A stretch of DNA of 64,000 bases from BOG-994 sp049514215 (GTDB lineage: Bacteria; Pseudomonadota; Gammaproteobacteria; Burkholderiales; Burkholderiaceae_D). A program made the position numbers and the translations under genes. The notes under the pieces were generated by a model. The model ran no database searches. It saw only the letters and a list, made by a program, of their open reading frames with translations, and had not been told where the DNA came from. This document shows positions 34,660 through 41,805 of this stretch, in pieces. Position 1 is the stretch's first letter; each line of letters opens with the position of its first letter. The stretch is taken from assembly GCA_049514215.1 (NCBI GenBank), contig JBEKVI010000006.1, forward strand, positions 1 through 64,000, given 5' to 3'.

Positions 34660-35106
34660 TTACCCCGCGCGACCGCTTAGAGGCCGGCTGGTGACAGCGA
34701 AAAGGGTCATCTGCATGAGCGCGCAATGCCGTTCCTGCCCGGCCTGGCTCGCGAAAAGATCGACCACGACGACAACGAGTGATCGACCAGGGCGTACCAC
34801 CCGCCCCCGCGCCACGAGCCACTCCCCTTGGGCAGGCGTGAGCATGTTGATCTTGTATTCTGCCGTGAGGCACTCGCGTTCGGGCATTAATTTGGTATTG
34901 GCCGCGTACCCGCCGGCCGAATCGCCAAGGGCAGCGATCACTCCCCCGTGGAAATAGCCGTGTTGTTGCGCCACGGCTTCGGCATAGGGCATCCGAAGTT
35001 CACAAAACCCGTCATCGAGGGTCGCGATCGTGGCTCCGAGCGCGCGCATCGCGCCTTGACTTGAGAAGCTATCGCGGACGGTTTGGGCGATCCCAGGGTC
35101 AATCAT
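34660..35106 (-). CDS. PaaI-type hotdog-fold thioesterase
   Basis: 148 aa. 'QQHGYFHGGVIAALGDSAGG' holds the HG…GG…D signature of PaaI/4HBT hotdog thioesterases, with the conserved Asp acting on the acyl-CoA thioester. 'SLVVVVVDLFA' forms the central strand. It is the first gene of the liu operon (50 bases after the palindrome) and may release CoA from stalled acyl-CoA intermediates. The exact acyl group is unknown. Confidence 0.88.
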   Translation of the reverse strand: MIDPGIAQTVRDSFSSQGAMRALGATIATLDDGFCELRMPYAEAVAQQHGYFHGGVIAALGDSAGGYAANTKLMPERECLTAEYKINMLTPAQGEWLVARGRVVRPGRSLVVVVVDLFASQAGQERHCALMQMTLFAVTSRPLSGRAG

Positions 35107-35156
35107 TCAGGGCTCCAGCCAACAGAGAAGTCTCCAAAGACGGATTGTAGCGGCAA

Positions 35157-35180
35157 CTTGACGTTTACGTAAACGTCAAG
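35157..35180. promoter_or_regulatory. Perfect 24-bp palindrome: LiuR operator of the liu operon
   Basis: CTTGACGTTTACGTAAACGTCAAG reads identically on both strands (two halves CTTGACGTTTAC / GTAAACGTCAAG). It starts 50 bases upstream of the thioesterase ATG and lies just past the liuR stop. Its location between the regulator and its presumed operon, and its recurrence before icmF, make it the likely LiuR binding site. MerR-type regulators typically bind such a dyad inside a long promoter spacer. Confidence 0.82.
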
Positions 35181-35187
35181 CTGGCCT

Positions 35188-35652
35188 TCATCGTTCCGGG
35201 GCCGCCTTGGTGCCGCGCCGAGGCGCCTTGGTCGTAGCCCGCATGGCGTCACCCAAGGGCAGGGGTCTTATTCCCGTGTCTGCGAGCAGTTTTCGACACT
35301 GGGATTCATGCGTTTCCACTTCCGCGAGCGCGACTTCGATGTCTTCGCGCTGCTGCTCAAGCGTTTGTCGATGTCGTGCCAGGACCGCCAGAAAACGGCT
35401 GAGTTGGGCGACGGTATCCTTTGGGGATTCATACATGTCGACCAGCTCCTTGATTTCGGACAGGGCAAGCCCCAGCCGCTTTCCGCGCAGCGTGAGCTTC
35501 AGGCGCGTCCGGTCGCGCTGGGAGTAGACGCGCTGCCGTCCGTTGACGCCTTCGCGACTGGGCTCGAGGAGCCCCTGGTCTTCATAGAATCGGATCGCGC
35601 GCGGGGTGACATCAAATTCGCGCGCGAGTTCGGTGATCGAATAGGTTGCCAT
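35188..35652 (-). CDS. liuR: MerR-family regulator of branched-chain catabolism, LiuR
   Basis: 154 aa. N-terminal MerR helix-turn-helix and wing ('YSITELAREFDVTPRAIRFY', 'EDQGLLEPSREG', 'RVYSQRDRTRLKLTLRGKRL', 'GLALSEIKELVDMY'), then a dimerising coiled coil with 'HRQTLEQQREDIEVALAEVE'. There are no metal-binding Cys in the pattern of MerR/CueR. 'SITELAREFDVTPRAIRFYED' is very close to LiuR proteins, which control isovalerate/leucine genes in proteobacteria. It is immediately upstream of the operon on the same strand, with a separate weak site before its own start. The effector is probably an acyl-CoA intermediate (inference). Confidence 0.88.
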   Translation of the reverse strand: MATYSITELAREFDVTPRAIRFYEDQGLLEPSREGVNGRQRVYSQRDRTRLKLTLRGKRLGLALSEIKELVDMYESPKDTVAQLSRFLAVLARHRQTLEQQREDIEVALAEVETHESQCRKLLADTGIRPLPLGDAMRATTKAPRRGTKAAPER

Positions 35653-35699
35653 AGCGGACTGTTTCGCGTGATCTGCAGCTTTGCCGCGCTAACGCTACA

Positions 35700-35721
35700 C
35701 TCTAGTTTCCGTTAACGTCAA
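35700..35721. promoter_or_regulatory. Degenerate LiuR-like site in the liuR / MBL divergent region
   Basis: Bases 35706-35721 read TTTCCGTTAACGTCAA. Over the 22-base window 35700-35721 it agrees with the perfect palindrome at 35158-35179 at 16 positions, and the right half is nearly complete (one mismatch in ten). It lies 48 bases before the liuR ATG and about 55 bases before the divergent MBL start. Autoregulation and control of the MBL gene are plausible. Confidence 0.5.
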
Positions 35722-35775
35722 TTCTAAGCCCCTTTTGCAAGCGCCGGCGCGTTGTCGAGAGGAGCTTTTCGGCCC

Positions 35776-36885
35776 GTGAATTCACTCGAAAACCGACTTG
35801 AATATCCCTTCGGAGAGGTCCTGCCTCTCCCGGGGGCAAAGCTCGAAATCACTCCAGACGTGTACTGGATTCGAAAGCCGCTGCCCTTTGCCCTGAACCA
35901 CATCAATCTGTGGCTGCTGCGCGACCGGTTCCAAGGCCGCGCGGGCTGGACGGTCATCGATTGCGGCATCGCCTCCGAGGAGACGCGCGCCCTCTGGGAC
36001 ACCGTGATCGCGCACGAGCTCGAAGGCCTTCCGATCGTCAGGGTTCTTTGCACGCATACCCATCCGGATCATCTGGGCAACGCGGCCTGGCTAACCGAGC
36101 GTTTTGCGGCACCGCTTTGGATGACCCTCGGGGAATACGCCATGGGCCGCGTGCTACAGGCCGGGCTGCCAGGAACCGACGGAGCCGGGGTCGTTGCCCA
36201 CTTCTTGGCCCACGGCTTGGCTGAGTCGGCTCACATCGAAAAGCTGCGCCAGCGAACAAGCTATTTTTCGAAGCTCGTGCCAAAAGTACCCCTCGCCTTT
36301 CGGCGCATCGCCGATCAGCAATGGCTGTCCATAGGAGGGCACCAGTGGAAGGTGGTTACCGGCTTTGGGCATTCGCCTGAGCATGCCGCGTTGTACGAAC
36401 CCGACTCCGGGATCCTGATTTCGGGTGACATGTTGTTGCCGCGGATCTCGACGAATGTCAGCGTGCACGCAATGGAGCCCGAGGCAAACCCGGTGCAGCA
36501 GTTCCTCGACTCGATCGACCGTTTTGCAGAGCTGCCGCAGACGACCCTGGTCCTGCCATCCCATGGCAGACCCTTTCGCAAGATGCACGAACGGATCCGT
36601 CAGCTCCACGAGCACCATTCCGACCGCCTCGCGGAGGTCCTCACGCTGTGCGAACGGCCAACCACGGCAGCCGATGTCGTTCCGGTGATGTTCAAGCGTG
36701 AGCTTGACACGCATCAGCTGTTTTTTGCCTTTGGAGAGGCCCTCGCGCACCTCCACGCACTCTGGTTCAGGGGCCTCTTGGTTCGGACCCTGGATTCCGC
36801 CGGCGTATATCGCTTTCAGATCGAACCTGCAGAAAGCGGGGCCGTCTCGCCTCTCGTGGCCTCCTTGGGCTCGAACGCCATATAG
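35776..36885 (+). CDS. Metallo-beta-lactamase-fold hydrolase with C-terminal winged helix
   Basis: 369 aa from GTG 35776, behind GAGGAG; a TTG at 35752 lengthens it by eight codons. The zinc motif is THTHPDHLGN, with further ligands in 'GFGHSPEHAA', 'ISGDMLLPR' and 'VLPSHGRPF'. The segment 'DVYWIRKPLPFALNHINLWL' and a C-terminal domain ('HQLFFAFGEALAHLHAL') match a group of MBL proteins found beside acyl-CoA genes. It is likely a thioesterase or lactonase-type hydrolase. Divergent from liuR, so it may belong to the regulon. The substrate is not known. Confidence 0.85.
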   Translation: MNSLENRLEYPFGEVLPLPGAKLEITPDVYWIRKPLPFALNHINLWLLRDRFQGRAGWTVIDCGIASEETRALWDTVIAHELEGLPIVRVLCTHTHPDHLGNAAWLTERFAAPLWMTLGEYAMGRVLQAGLPGTDGAGVVAHFLAHGLAESAHIEKLRQRTSYFSKLVPKVPLAFRRIADQQWLSIGGHQWKVVTGFGHSPEHAALYEPDSGILISGDMLLPRISTNVSVHAMEPEANPVQQFLDSIDRFAELPQTTLVLPSHGRPFRKMHERIRQLHEHHSDRLAEVLTLCERPTTAADVVPVMFKRELDTHQLFFAFGEALAHLHALWFRGLLVRTLDSAGVYRFQIEPAESGAVSPLVASLGSNAI

Positions 36886-36923
36886 CGTTACATTTCGGGG
36901 TGGATTCGAAGCCAGGGGGAAGG

Positions 36924-37370
36924 ATGAGAAAGCTTTTTGCGCTGATGTTGTTATCGATCTGGGGGAGCCTTTTCGCGGCGGAACCCGCGCCGCCGATCGA
37001 GATCACGCATCCATGGGCGCGAGCGACCGTGCCCGGACAAGCGGCAAGCGGGGCCTTCATGGAGATTCGAAGTCCTGTTGCTGCAGTCATCACCGGACTG
37101 AGCAGCCCGGTCGCGGGAGTCGTGCAGATCCACGAGATGGTGGCCAACGGCGATCGCATGTCGATGCGGCCTGTGGCCCGGCTCACCCTGCCGGCATCAA
37201 CCACGGTTGAGCTTCGGCCCAACGGAATGCACGTGATGCTCCTTGACCTTAGGGTGCCGCTGTCGGCCGGGCAGCATTTCCCGCTGACCTTCGAGATCAG
37301 CGAGCCTGGCGGCCGCAAAGCCCAAGCCACCGTGGACGTCGAGGTCCGGGCCCTGGGATCGACACCGTAG
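36924..37370 (+). CDS. PCu(A)C-family periplasmic copper chaperone
   Basis: 148 aa from ATG 36924; the frame starts earlier at 36900 but the signal peptide 'MRKLFALMLLSIWGSLFAAE' begins here and AGGGGG lies upstream. The copper motif H-X10-M-X21-H-X-M is exact: His70, Met81, His103, Met105. In this family it binds Cu(I) and delivers it to the CuA site of cytochrome oxidase, together with Sco. The oxidase operon is in the same window (~14 kb away) but not linked. Neighbours are a small basic protein and the convergent sigma/anti-sigma/CWC genes. Confidence 0.93.
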   Translation: MRKLFALMLLSIWGSLFAAEPAPPIEITHPWARATVPGQAASGAFMEIRSPVAAVITGLSSPVAGVVQIHEMVANGDRMSMRPVARLTLPASTTVELRPNGMHVMLLDLRVPLSAGQHFPLTFEISEPGGRKAQATVDVEVRALGSTP

Positions 37371-37383
37371 AAGACGCACGCCG

Positions 37384-37563
37384 ATGGCAAACAAGACCCA
37401 CAGTACGCGTCAAAAGCTCACATTTCGGCTGCAACCGACCAAGCCAAGGAACCCGTTGGCCTTGCGCGCTCGTCAAAGGTCGGCCGGGGCGCACGTCAAA
37501 TCGACATCGGCCAGGCGCGCCGAGGCCAAACGCTTGCTCAAGAAATCGCTGGCCGAGGACTAG
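37384..37563 (+). CDS. Small basic conserved protein (59 aa)
   Basis: An open frame of 59 codons, ATG 37384 to TAG 37563, 13 bases after the PCu(A)C stop. It is very rich in Lys/Arg and Ala. The central motif KPRNPLALRARQRSAGAH followed by 'ARRAEAKRLLKK' resembles tiny proteins conserved in Burkholderiales (KPRNP…AR.R.AG.H…). The composition suggests binding to RNA or DNA, but nothing is established. RBS is weak. The last 26 bases overlap the end of the opposite-strand CWC gene. Confidence 0.65.
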   Translation: MANKTHSTRQKLTFRLQPTKPRNPLALRARQRSAGAHVKSTSARRAEAKRLLKKSLAED

Positions 37564-37759
37564 CCGGCGCCAAGACCCCGTTGGCCAGGCAGGCGGCGCA
37601 CAGACACCCGCCCAGCGCCCGGTTGGGCTCAACGGCGGGCAGCGTTGCGCACCAGCAACGCCCTTTCCCCTGCAGGCTGCCGCACAGGAGGCTGGCGTGG
37701 CAGCGGGCACACGAGGTGAGTCCGCTCGGTTGGGCGGCTCTTTTGGGGTCAGTGCTCAT
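37538..37759 (-). CDS. Cysteine-rich CWC-type protein
   Basis: 73 aa with eight cysteines at 17, 20, 26, 35, 37, 52, 54 and 57. The pattern CARC…CGS…CWC…GGCLCAAC matches the Cys_rich_CWC family, thought to bind zinc. Function unknown. ATG 37759 overlaps the 3' end of the anti-sigma gene by 11 bases, so it is the third gene of a compact sigma / anti-sigma / CWC operon. It converges with the small basic gene (26-base overlap). Confidence 0.8.
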   Translation of the reverse strand: MSTDPKRAAQPSGLTSCARCHASLLCGSLQGKGRCWCATLPAVEPNRALGGCLCAACLANGVLAPASPRPAIS

Positions 37760-37931
37760 CGAAGCGGCGCATGGCTTCGCGCAGCCACATCATCTGGTGC
37801 TTGAAATTCGTGCAGGCATCGCAGAACGACAGGTGCAAGCGCATCTGCAGGCGCTGGATCGGGCTTAATGGTCGATCCAGCGATTCGGCGACCAGTCGAT
37901 GCATTTCCTTGCAGGTTCGAATCAGGCTCAT
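37749..37931 (-). CDS. Small zinc-finger anti-sigma factor (ZAS-like)
   Basis: 60 aa from ATG 37931, which overlaps the sigma-factor stop as ATGA. Cys7 and the motif His33-x3-Cys37-x2-Cys40 (HLSFCDAC) form the zinc-binding anti-sigma site of zf-HC2/ZAS proteins. There is no TM segment, so it is a soluble anti-sigma that probably binds the adjacent ECF factor. By analogy with RsrA/ChrR-like proteins it could respond to oxidants or metals; that is inference. A longer frame reaching 38021 overlaps the sigma gene and is not used. Confidence 0.82.
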   Translation of the reverse strand: MSLIRTCKEMHRLVAESLDRPLSPIQRLQMRLHLSFCDACTNFKHQMMWLREAMRRFDEH

Positions 37932-38527
37932 GTCGGCGTTACCTTGGGGAGATCTCCGAACCAGTTGAGCTGCAGGCATTCGCGCAGCCGCATGCGGGCG
38001 CGATACAGCATCACCCAACAATTGGACGTCGAAATCGCCAATTCCTTACAAATTTCGTCTGTTTCCAGATCCAGCCACTCACGCATCATGAAAACGCGCG
38101 CGATCGCGACAGGCAGCCGCTCGACACACACCTGCAGCACATCAAAAAACTCCTGACGTTCGAGGGCGGCGTGCGGGTCGCCCCAGTTGGGAGGCGGGTC
38201 CCGAAAATGTCCGTCGGTGGCAAAAAGCTTGTCGAACGCATCCCCCTCGGCCTCGTCCTCGCCGGCCTCGATTTGTACCTCCCGGCGAACTCCTCGAAGG
38301 TAATCGATGATCTTGTGCTTGAGGATGCCAATCACGTAGGTTTTCAATGAAGACTGGCCCGCGAAGGCTCCAGGCTTCTCCAGCACCGCAATCAAGGTCT
38401 CCGAGACGACATCCTCGGCCCAGGCGTCATTGCGCAGCTGCAGGCGCGCAAAGCGGACCAGGTGGGGCCGTAACGGCGCGAGCTGGGCCCCCATGTCGGA
38501 GTCGGTCTGGTCACGAGGATTCGTCAT
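37928..38527 (-). CDS. ECF-type RNA polymerase sigma factor
   Basis: 199 aa. Region 2: 'LVRFARLQLRNDAWAEDVVS', 'ETLIAVLEKPGAFAGQSSLK', 'TYVIGILKHKIIDYLR'. Region 4: 'VCVERLPVAIARVFMMREWL', 'LETDEICKELAISTSNCWVM', 'LYRARMRLRECLQ'. A ~40-residue acidic linker between regions 2 and 4 (residues ~80-125) is longer than usual. It directs transcription of an unknown regulon, and the cognate anti-sigma is the overlapping downstream gene. The regulon and its own promoter cannot be read with certainty. Confidence 0.93.
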   Translation of the reverse strand: MTNPRDQTDSDMGAQLAPLRPHLVRFARLQLRNDAWAEDVVSETLIAVLEKPGAFAGQSSLKTYVIGILKHKIIDYLRGVRREVQIEAGEDEAEGDAFDKLFATDGHFRDPPPNWGDPHAALERQEFFDVLQVCVERLPVAIARVFMMREWLDLETDEICKELAISTSNCWVMLYRARMRLRECLQLNWFGDLPKVTPT

Positions 38528-38635
38528 ATTCGATGTTCGTGGAGGGTCACTGAAAACCGGGCGGCGGGGTCCGCGGTGGGCGACACTCCAGAGGCCGTCG
38601 TGGGCTAAAATGCCTCACCGTTTTCTGGAGGCAGT

Positions 38636-39535
38636 ATGGAATCGTCCCTAAGCAGCACATCTGTCTCTCCTCCCTTGAAGGCCGACATTCTCTCCGAGGC
38701 GCTGCCCTACATCAAGCGGTTCCACGGCAAGACCATTGTGATCAAGTATGGCGGCAATGCAATGACCGACGAGAAGCTCCAGGCGGCATTCGCCCATGAC
38801 GTCGTGATGCTCAAGCTCATCGGCATGAATCCGGTGGTCGTCCACGGGGGCGGCCCGCAGATTGACGACGCCTTGCGCAAACTCGGCAAGAAGGGCGTGT
38901 TCATCCAGGGCATGCGCGTCACGGACGAGGAGACGATGGAGGTCGTCGAGTGGGTCCTCGGAGGCGAGGTGCAGCAGGATATCGTCGGGTTGATCAACGC
39001 CGCTGGCGGCCAAGCCGTCGGCCTTACCGGCCGCGACGGTGGATTGATCCGTGCGCGCAAGATCAAGATGCAGGACATCAACGATCCGACTAAATTCTAT
39101 GACATGGGTCGTGTTGGCGAAATCGAATCGATCAATCCCGCGGTCGTTAAGGCCCTCCAGGACGACGCCTTCATTCCGGTCATCTCTCCCATCGGTTTCG
39201 GTGAAGACAACGAGAGTTACAACATCAACGCGGATCTGGTCGCCGGCAAACTGGCTGAGATCCTAAAGGCGGAGAAGCTGGTGCTTTTGACCAACACGCC
39301 TGGAGTGCTCGACAAGGAAGGCCGATTGCTCACAGGGCTGACGGCCAAAGCGATCGATGAACTCTTTGCTGATGGCACCATTTCGGGAGGGATGCTGCCT
39401 AAAATCTCCTCGGCCCTGGAAGCGGCGAAGAGCGGTGTCAACGCGGTCCATATCGTCGACGGGCGTGTGCCACACTGCCTTCTCTTGGAGATCCTGACGT
39501 CGCAAGGCGTCGGCACCATGATCCGCAGCCACTAG
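38636..39535 (+). CDS. argB: Acetylglutamate kinase
   Basis: 299 aa. It phosphorylates N-acetyl-L-glutamate with ATP, the second step of arginine synthesis. The amino acid kinase fold has 'GKTIVIKYGGNAMTD', 'PVVVHGGGPQIDDALRKLG', 'AVGLTGRDGGLIRARK', 'NINADLVAGKLAE' and 'SGGMLPKISSALEAA'. The N-terminal helix (ILSEALPYIKRFHG) is typical of the arginine-sensitive hexameric form. Start ATG 38636 follows TCTGGAGGCAGT. A TAAAAT at 38606-38611 could be its -10, without a clear -35. It is followed, after 1 base, by the HAD nucleotidase. Confidence 0.97.
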   Translation: MESSLSSTSVSPPLKADILSEALPYIKRFHGKTIVIKYGGNAMTDEKLQAAFAHDVVMLKLIGMNPVVVHGGGPQIDDALRKLGKKGVFIQGMRVTDEETMEVVEWVLGGEVQQDIVGLINAAGGQAVGLTGRDGGLIRARKIKMQDINDPTKFYDMGRVGEIESINPAVVKALQDDAFIPVISPIGFGEDNESYNINADLVAGKLAEILKAEKLVLLTNTPGVLDKEGRLLTGLTAKAIDELFADGTISGGMLPKISSALEAAKSGVNAVHIVDGRVPHCLLLEILTSQGVGTMIRSH

Positions 39536-39536
39536 T

Positions 39537-40235
39537 TTGGCCTTGACCTTGGGACCCCTGACCTGGTTTTTTGACCTCGACAACACGCTGCACGACGCGT
39601 CATTCCGGATTTTTGCGACGATCGATGGCACGATGAACTCCTATATCGAACGCCATCTTCAGGTCAGTCCGGCCGAGGCAGACCGGCTCAGGCGAAGCTA
39701 TTGGAAGCGCTACGGGGCAACGCTCTTGGGGCTTGTGCGCCATCACAATGTCAAGGCCGAACATTTCCTCGAGGAAACGCACAGTTTTGTCGAGCAGGCG
39801 CAAGTGGGTGAACTGATCCGCTCCGAGGCCGGTCTGGAAAGGCTTCTGACGCGATTGCCGGGACGCAAAGTCCTTCTGACTAACGCGCCGGCCCGGTATG
39901 CGCAGGTTGTGGTGAACAGTTTAGGGATTCACCGGCACTTCAGGCGGCGCTACGCCATTGAGCATATGCGTATCCATGGGCGATTCCGGCCCAAACCTTC
40001 TCGCGCGATGCTGCGCATGCTCCTGGTGCGGGAAGGAGTACGGCCGGGGGCTGCCGTGCTCGTGGAAGATAGCCCCCAAAACCTCAAAAGTGCCCGTTCG
40101 TTGGGCCTAAAGACGGTTTTGGTGAATGGCCACACGCCTCCTTTGGGTTCGAAACGAAAAACTCGACCGGCCTACGTCGACCTTCAAGTAAAATCAATCT
40201 CCCAACTTGCTCTACGCTATCGCAGGCTGCGCTAA
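39537..40235 (+). CDS. HAD-family pyrimidine 5'-nucleotidase
   Basis: 232 aa from TTG 39537; no ATG occurs before the catalytic motif, so a TTG (39537, 39543 or 39549) or another rare start must be used. HAD motif I is WFFDLDNTLHD, motif II VLLTNAP, motif III with RFRPKPS and motif IV VLVEDSPQNL. It is the SDT1/pyrimidine 5'-nucleotidase type, which dephosphorylates UMP/CMP or noncanonical nucleotides. It lies between argB and slmA, an arrangement common in betaproteobacteria, with gaps of 1 and 3 bases. Confidence 0.88.
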   Translation: MALTLGPLTWFFDLDNTLHDASFRIFATIDGTMNSYIERHLQVSPAEADRLRRSYWKRYGATLLGLVRHHNVKAEHFLEETHSFVEQAQVGELIRSEAGLERLLTRLPGRKVLLTNAPARYAQVVVNSLGIHRHFRRRYAIEHMRIHGRFRPKPSRAMLRMLLVREGVRPGAAVLVEDSPQNLKSARSLGLKTVLVNGHTPPLGSKRKTRPAYVDLQVKSISQLALRYRRLR

Positions 40236-40238
40236 ATC

Positions 40239-40871
40239 ATGCCCAACGATCCTGCCCCCGCCGATGCGATTCCCGGTGCCGTCCCGACCCGCACCGGGAG
40301 CCGCCGACCGGGAGAGCGGCGACTACAGATACTCCAGACCCTCGCCGAGATGCTGGAGCATCCGAAGGCCGAACGCATCACCACTGCCGCGCTCGCCAGG
40401 AAGTTGGATGTCTCCGAGGCGGCTCTTTACCGCCATTTCGCGTCCAAGGCGCAAATGTTCGAAGGACTCATCGAGTTCATCGAGCAAAGCGTATTTGGGC
40501 TCATCAATCAGATCACCAGCGGCGAGGAAAACGGTGTCAAACAGGCAAGGCGTATGGTCGCCATGCTTTTGGAGTTTGCGCAGACGAATCGGGGAATGAC
40601 TCGCGTGCTCATCGGAGACGCCCTGGTGATCGAGGATGAGCGCCTCCAGGGACGCATGAATCAGCTGATGGATCGTCTAGAAGCCTCCCTAAAACAATGC
40701 CTGAAAGTCGCGGTCGCACAAGGCGACTATCCGAGCGAGGAAGATCCTGCCGTGCGCGCGAGCTTGATCATGGCATACATCATTGGCCGCTGGTCGCGCT
40801 TTGCTAAGACGGGCTTTCGCAAGTCGCCGCTGGAGTACTCCGAAAGCCAGGCGCTCTTGCTTTTGTCGTAG
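40239..40871 (+). CDS. slmA: Nucleoid occlusion factor SlmA (TetR family)
   Basis: 210 aa. N-terminal helix-turn-helix 'AERITTAALARKLDVSEAAL', then 'YRHFASKAQMFEGLIEFIEQ', which is diagnostic of SlmA, and a helical dimer domain. It binds DNA sites over the chromosome and blocks FtsZ ring assembly across the nucleoid. ATG 40239 follows the nucleotidase stop by 3 bases. A Pro-rich N-terminal extension of ~35 residues precedes the HTH. Confidence 0.93.
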   Translation: MPNDPAPADAIPGAVPTRTGSRRPGERRLQILQTLAEMLEHPKAERITTAALARKLDVSEAALYRHFASKAQMFEGLIEFIEQSVFGLINQITSGEENGVKQARRMVAMLLEFAQTNRGMTRVLIGDALVIEDERLQGRMNQLMDRLEASLKQCLKVAVAQGDYPSEEDPAVRASLIMAYIIGRWSRFAKTGFRKSPLEYSESQALLLLS

Positions 40872-40905
40872 GATCAGCCGCGAGGCTGCGGCACGGCGAA
40901 TCGGG

Positions 40906-41718
40906 TTAGCCGATGGCCCCTGCGGGATGTGCCAAGTGCGCTATGTGGGCAGATCCGCTGCAGACCGGACATTCCGTGTCCCGTCCTATACCGAAGGACT
41001 GCCAGTGCATCTCGAGGGCATCCAAGAGAAGCAGGCGACCGTTTAGGGTACCGGGTAGGTTGGCGAGGCATTTGAGGGCCTCGGCGGCTTGCATTGCGCC
41101 GATGATTCCCGTCAAAGGCGCAAACACCCCCATGGTGGCGCAGTCCTCCTGGACGACGTCTTCCCCCTCGGGGAACAGGCAGCAATAACACGGAGCATTT
41201 TCGCGCCGCAAATCAAACACGGTCACCTGTGCGTCGAACCGCATGACCGCTCCCGAAACCAGAGGTTTGCGATGTCTGACGCAGGCGCGGTTAAGCGCGT
41301 GCCGCGTGGAGAAATTGTCCGTACAGTCGACGACGAGATCGGCGGCGCTGACGTGCTCTTCGAGCAACGCCCCTGCCAGACGGGCCACGACCGCCTCGAG
41401 ACATATTTCGGGATTGAGCTCCTGAAGATGGGATTGGGCGGTCAATGCCTTGTACGCGCCAAGATCGCTCGTGCGGTAGAGAACCTGGCGTTGCAGGTTC
41501 GTCATCTCGATTCGATCGGGGTCGGCAATGATGAGCCGGCCAATGCCGGCTGCGGCCAGATATTGAGCCGCCGGGCAGCCGAGGCCGCCAGCCCCCACGA
41601 CCAGCACGCACGCCTGTCGAAAACGCTGTTGCGCCTCGATCCCCAGTTCATTGAGCAGGATGTGGCGCGAGTAGCGCAACAACTCGGAGTCGCTGATGCC
41701 GCTGGCGTCGTCAGACAA
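40906..41718 (-). CDS. moeB: MoeB/ThiF-family adenylyltransferase
   Basis: 270 aa, E1-like. ATP site 'VLVVGAGGLGCPAAQYLAAA' and 'IADPDRIEMTNLQRQVLY', 'VDCTDNFSTRHALN'. The zinc-binding CxxC pairs are present (CYCC and CPVC). It adenylates the C-terminal Gly-Gly of a sulfur carrier such as MoaD or ThiS for molybdopterin or thiamine synthesis. No carrier is nearby, so MoeB versus ThiF cannot be decided. The catalytic Cys is probably in 'VVQEDCATMGVF'. It is convergent with slmA and first in the minus direction after ctpA. Confidence 0.88.
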   Translation of the reverse strand: MSDDASGISDSELLRYSRHILLNELGIEAQQRFRQACVLVVGAGGLGCPAAQYLAAAGIGRLIIADPDRIEMTNLQRQVLYRTSDLGAYKALTAQSHLQELNPEICLEAVVARLAGALLEEHVSAADLVVDCTDNFSTRHALNRACVRHRKPLVSGAVMRFDAQVTVFDLRRENAPCYCCLFPEGEDVVQEDCATMGVFAPLTGIIGAMQAAEALKCLANLPGTLNGRLLLLDALEMHWQSFGIGRDTECPVCSGSAHIAHLAHPAGAIG

Positions 41719-41805
41719 GTTGGATCGTCGCCATCAGGTTGATTCCACTACGATAGTGAGGCGCACCTCCGGCCCGGTGCGGGGCCGAAGGACATCACTG
41801 CCGAG

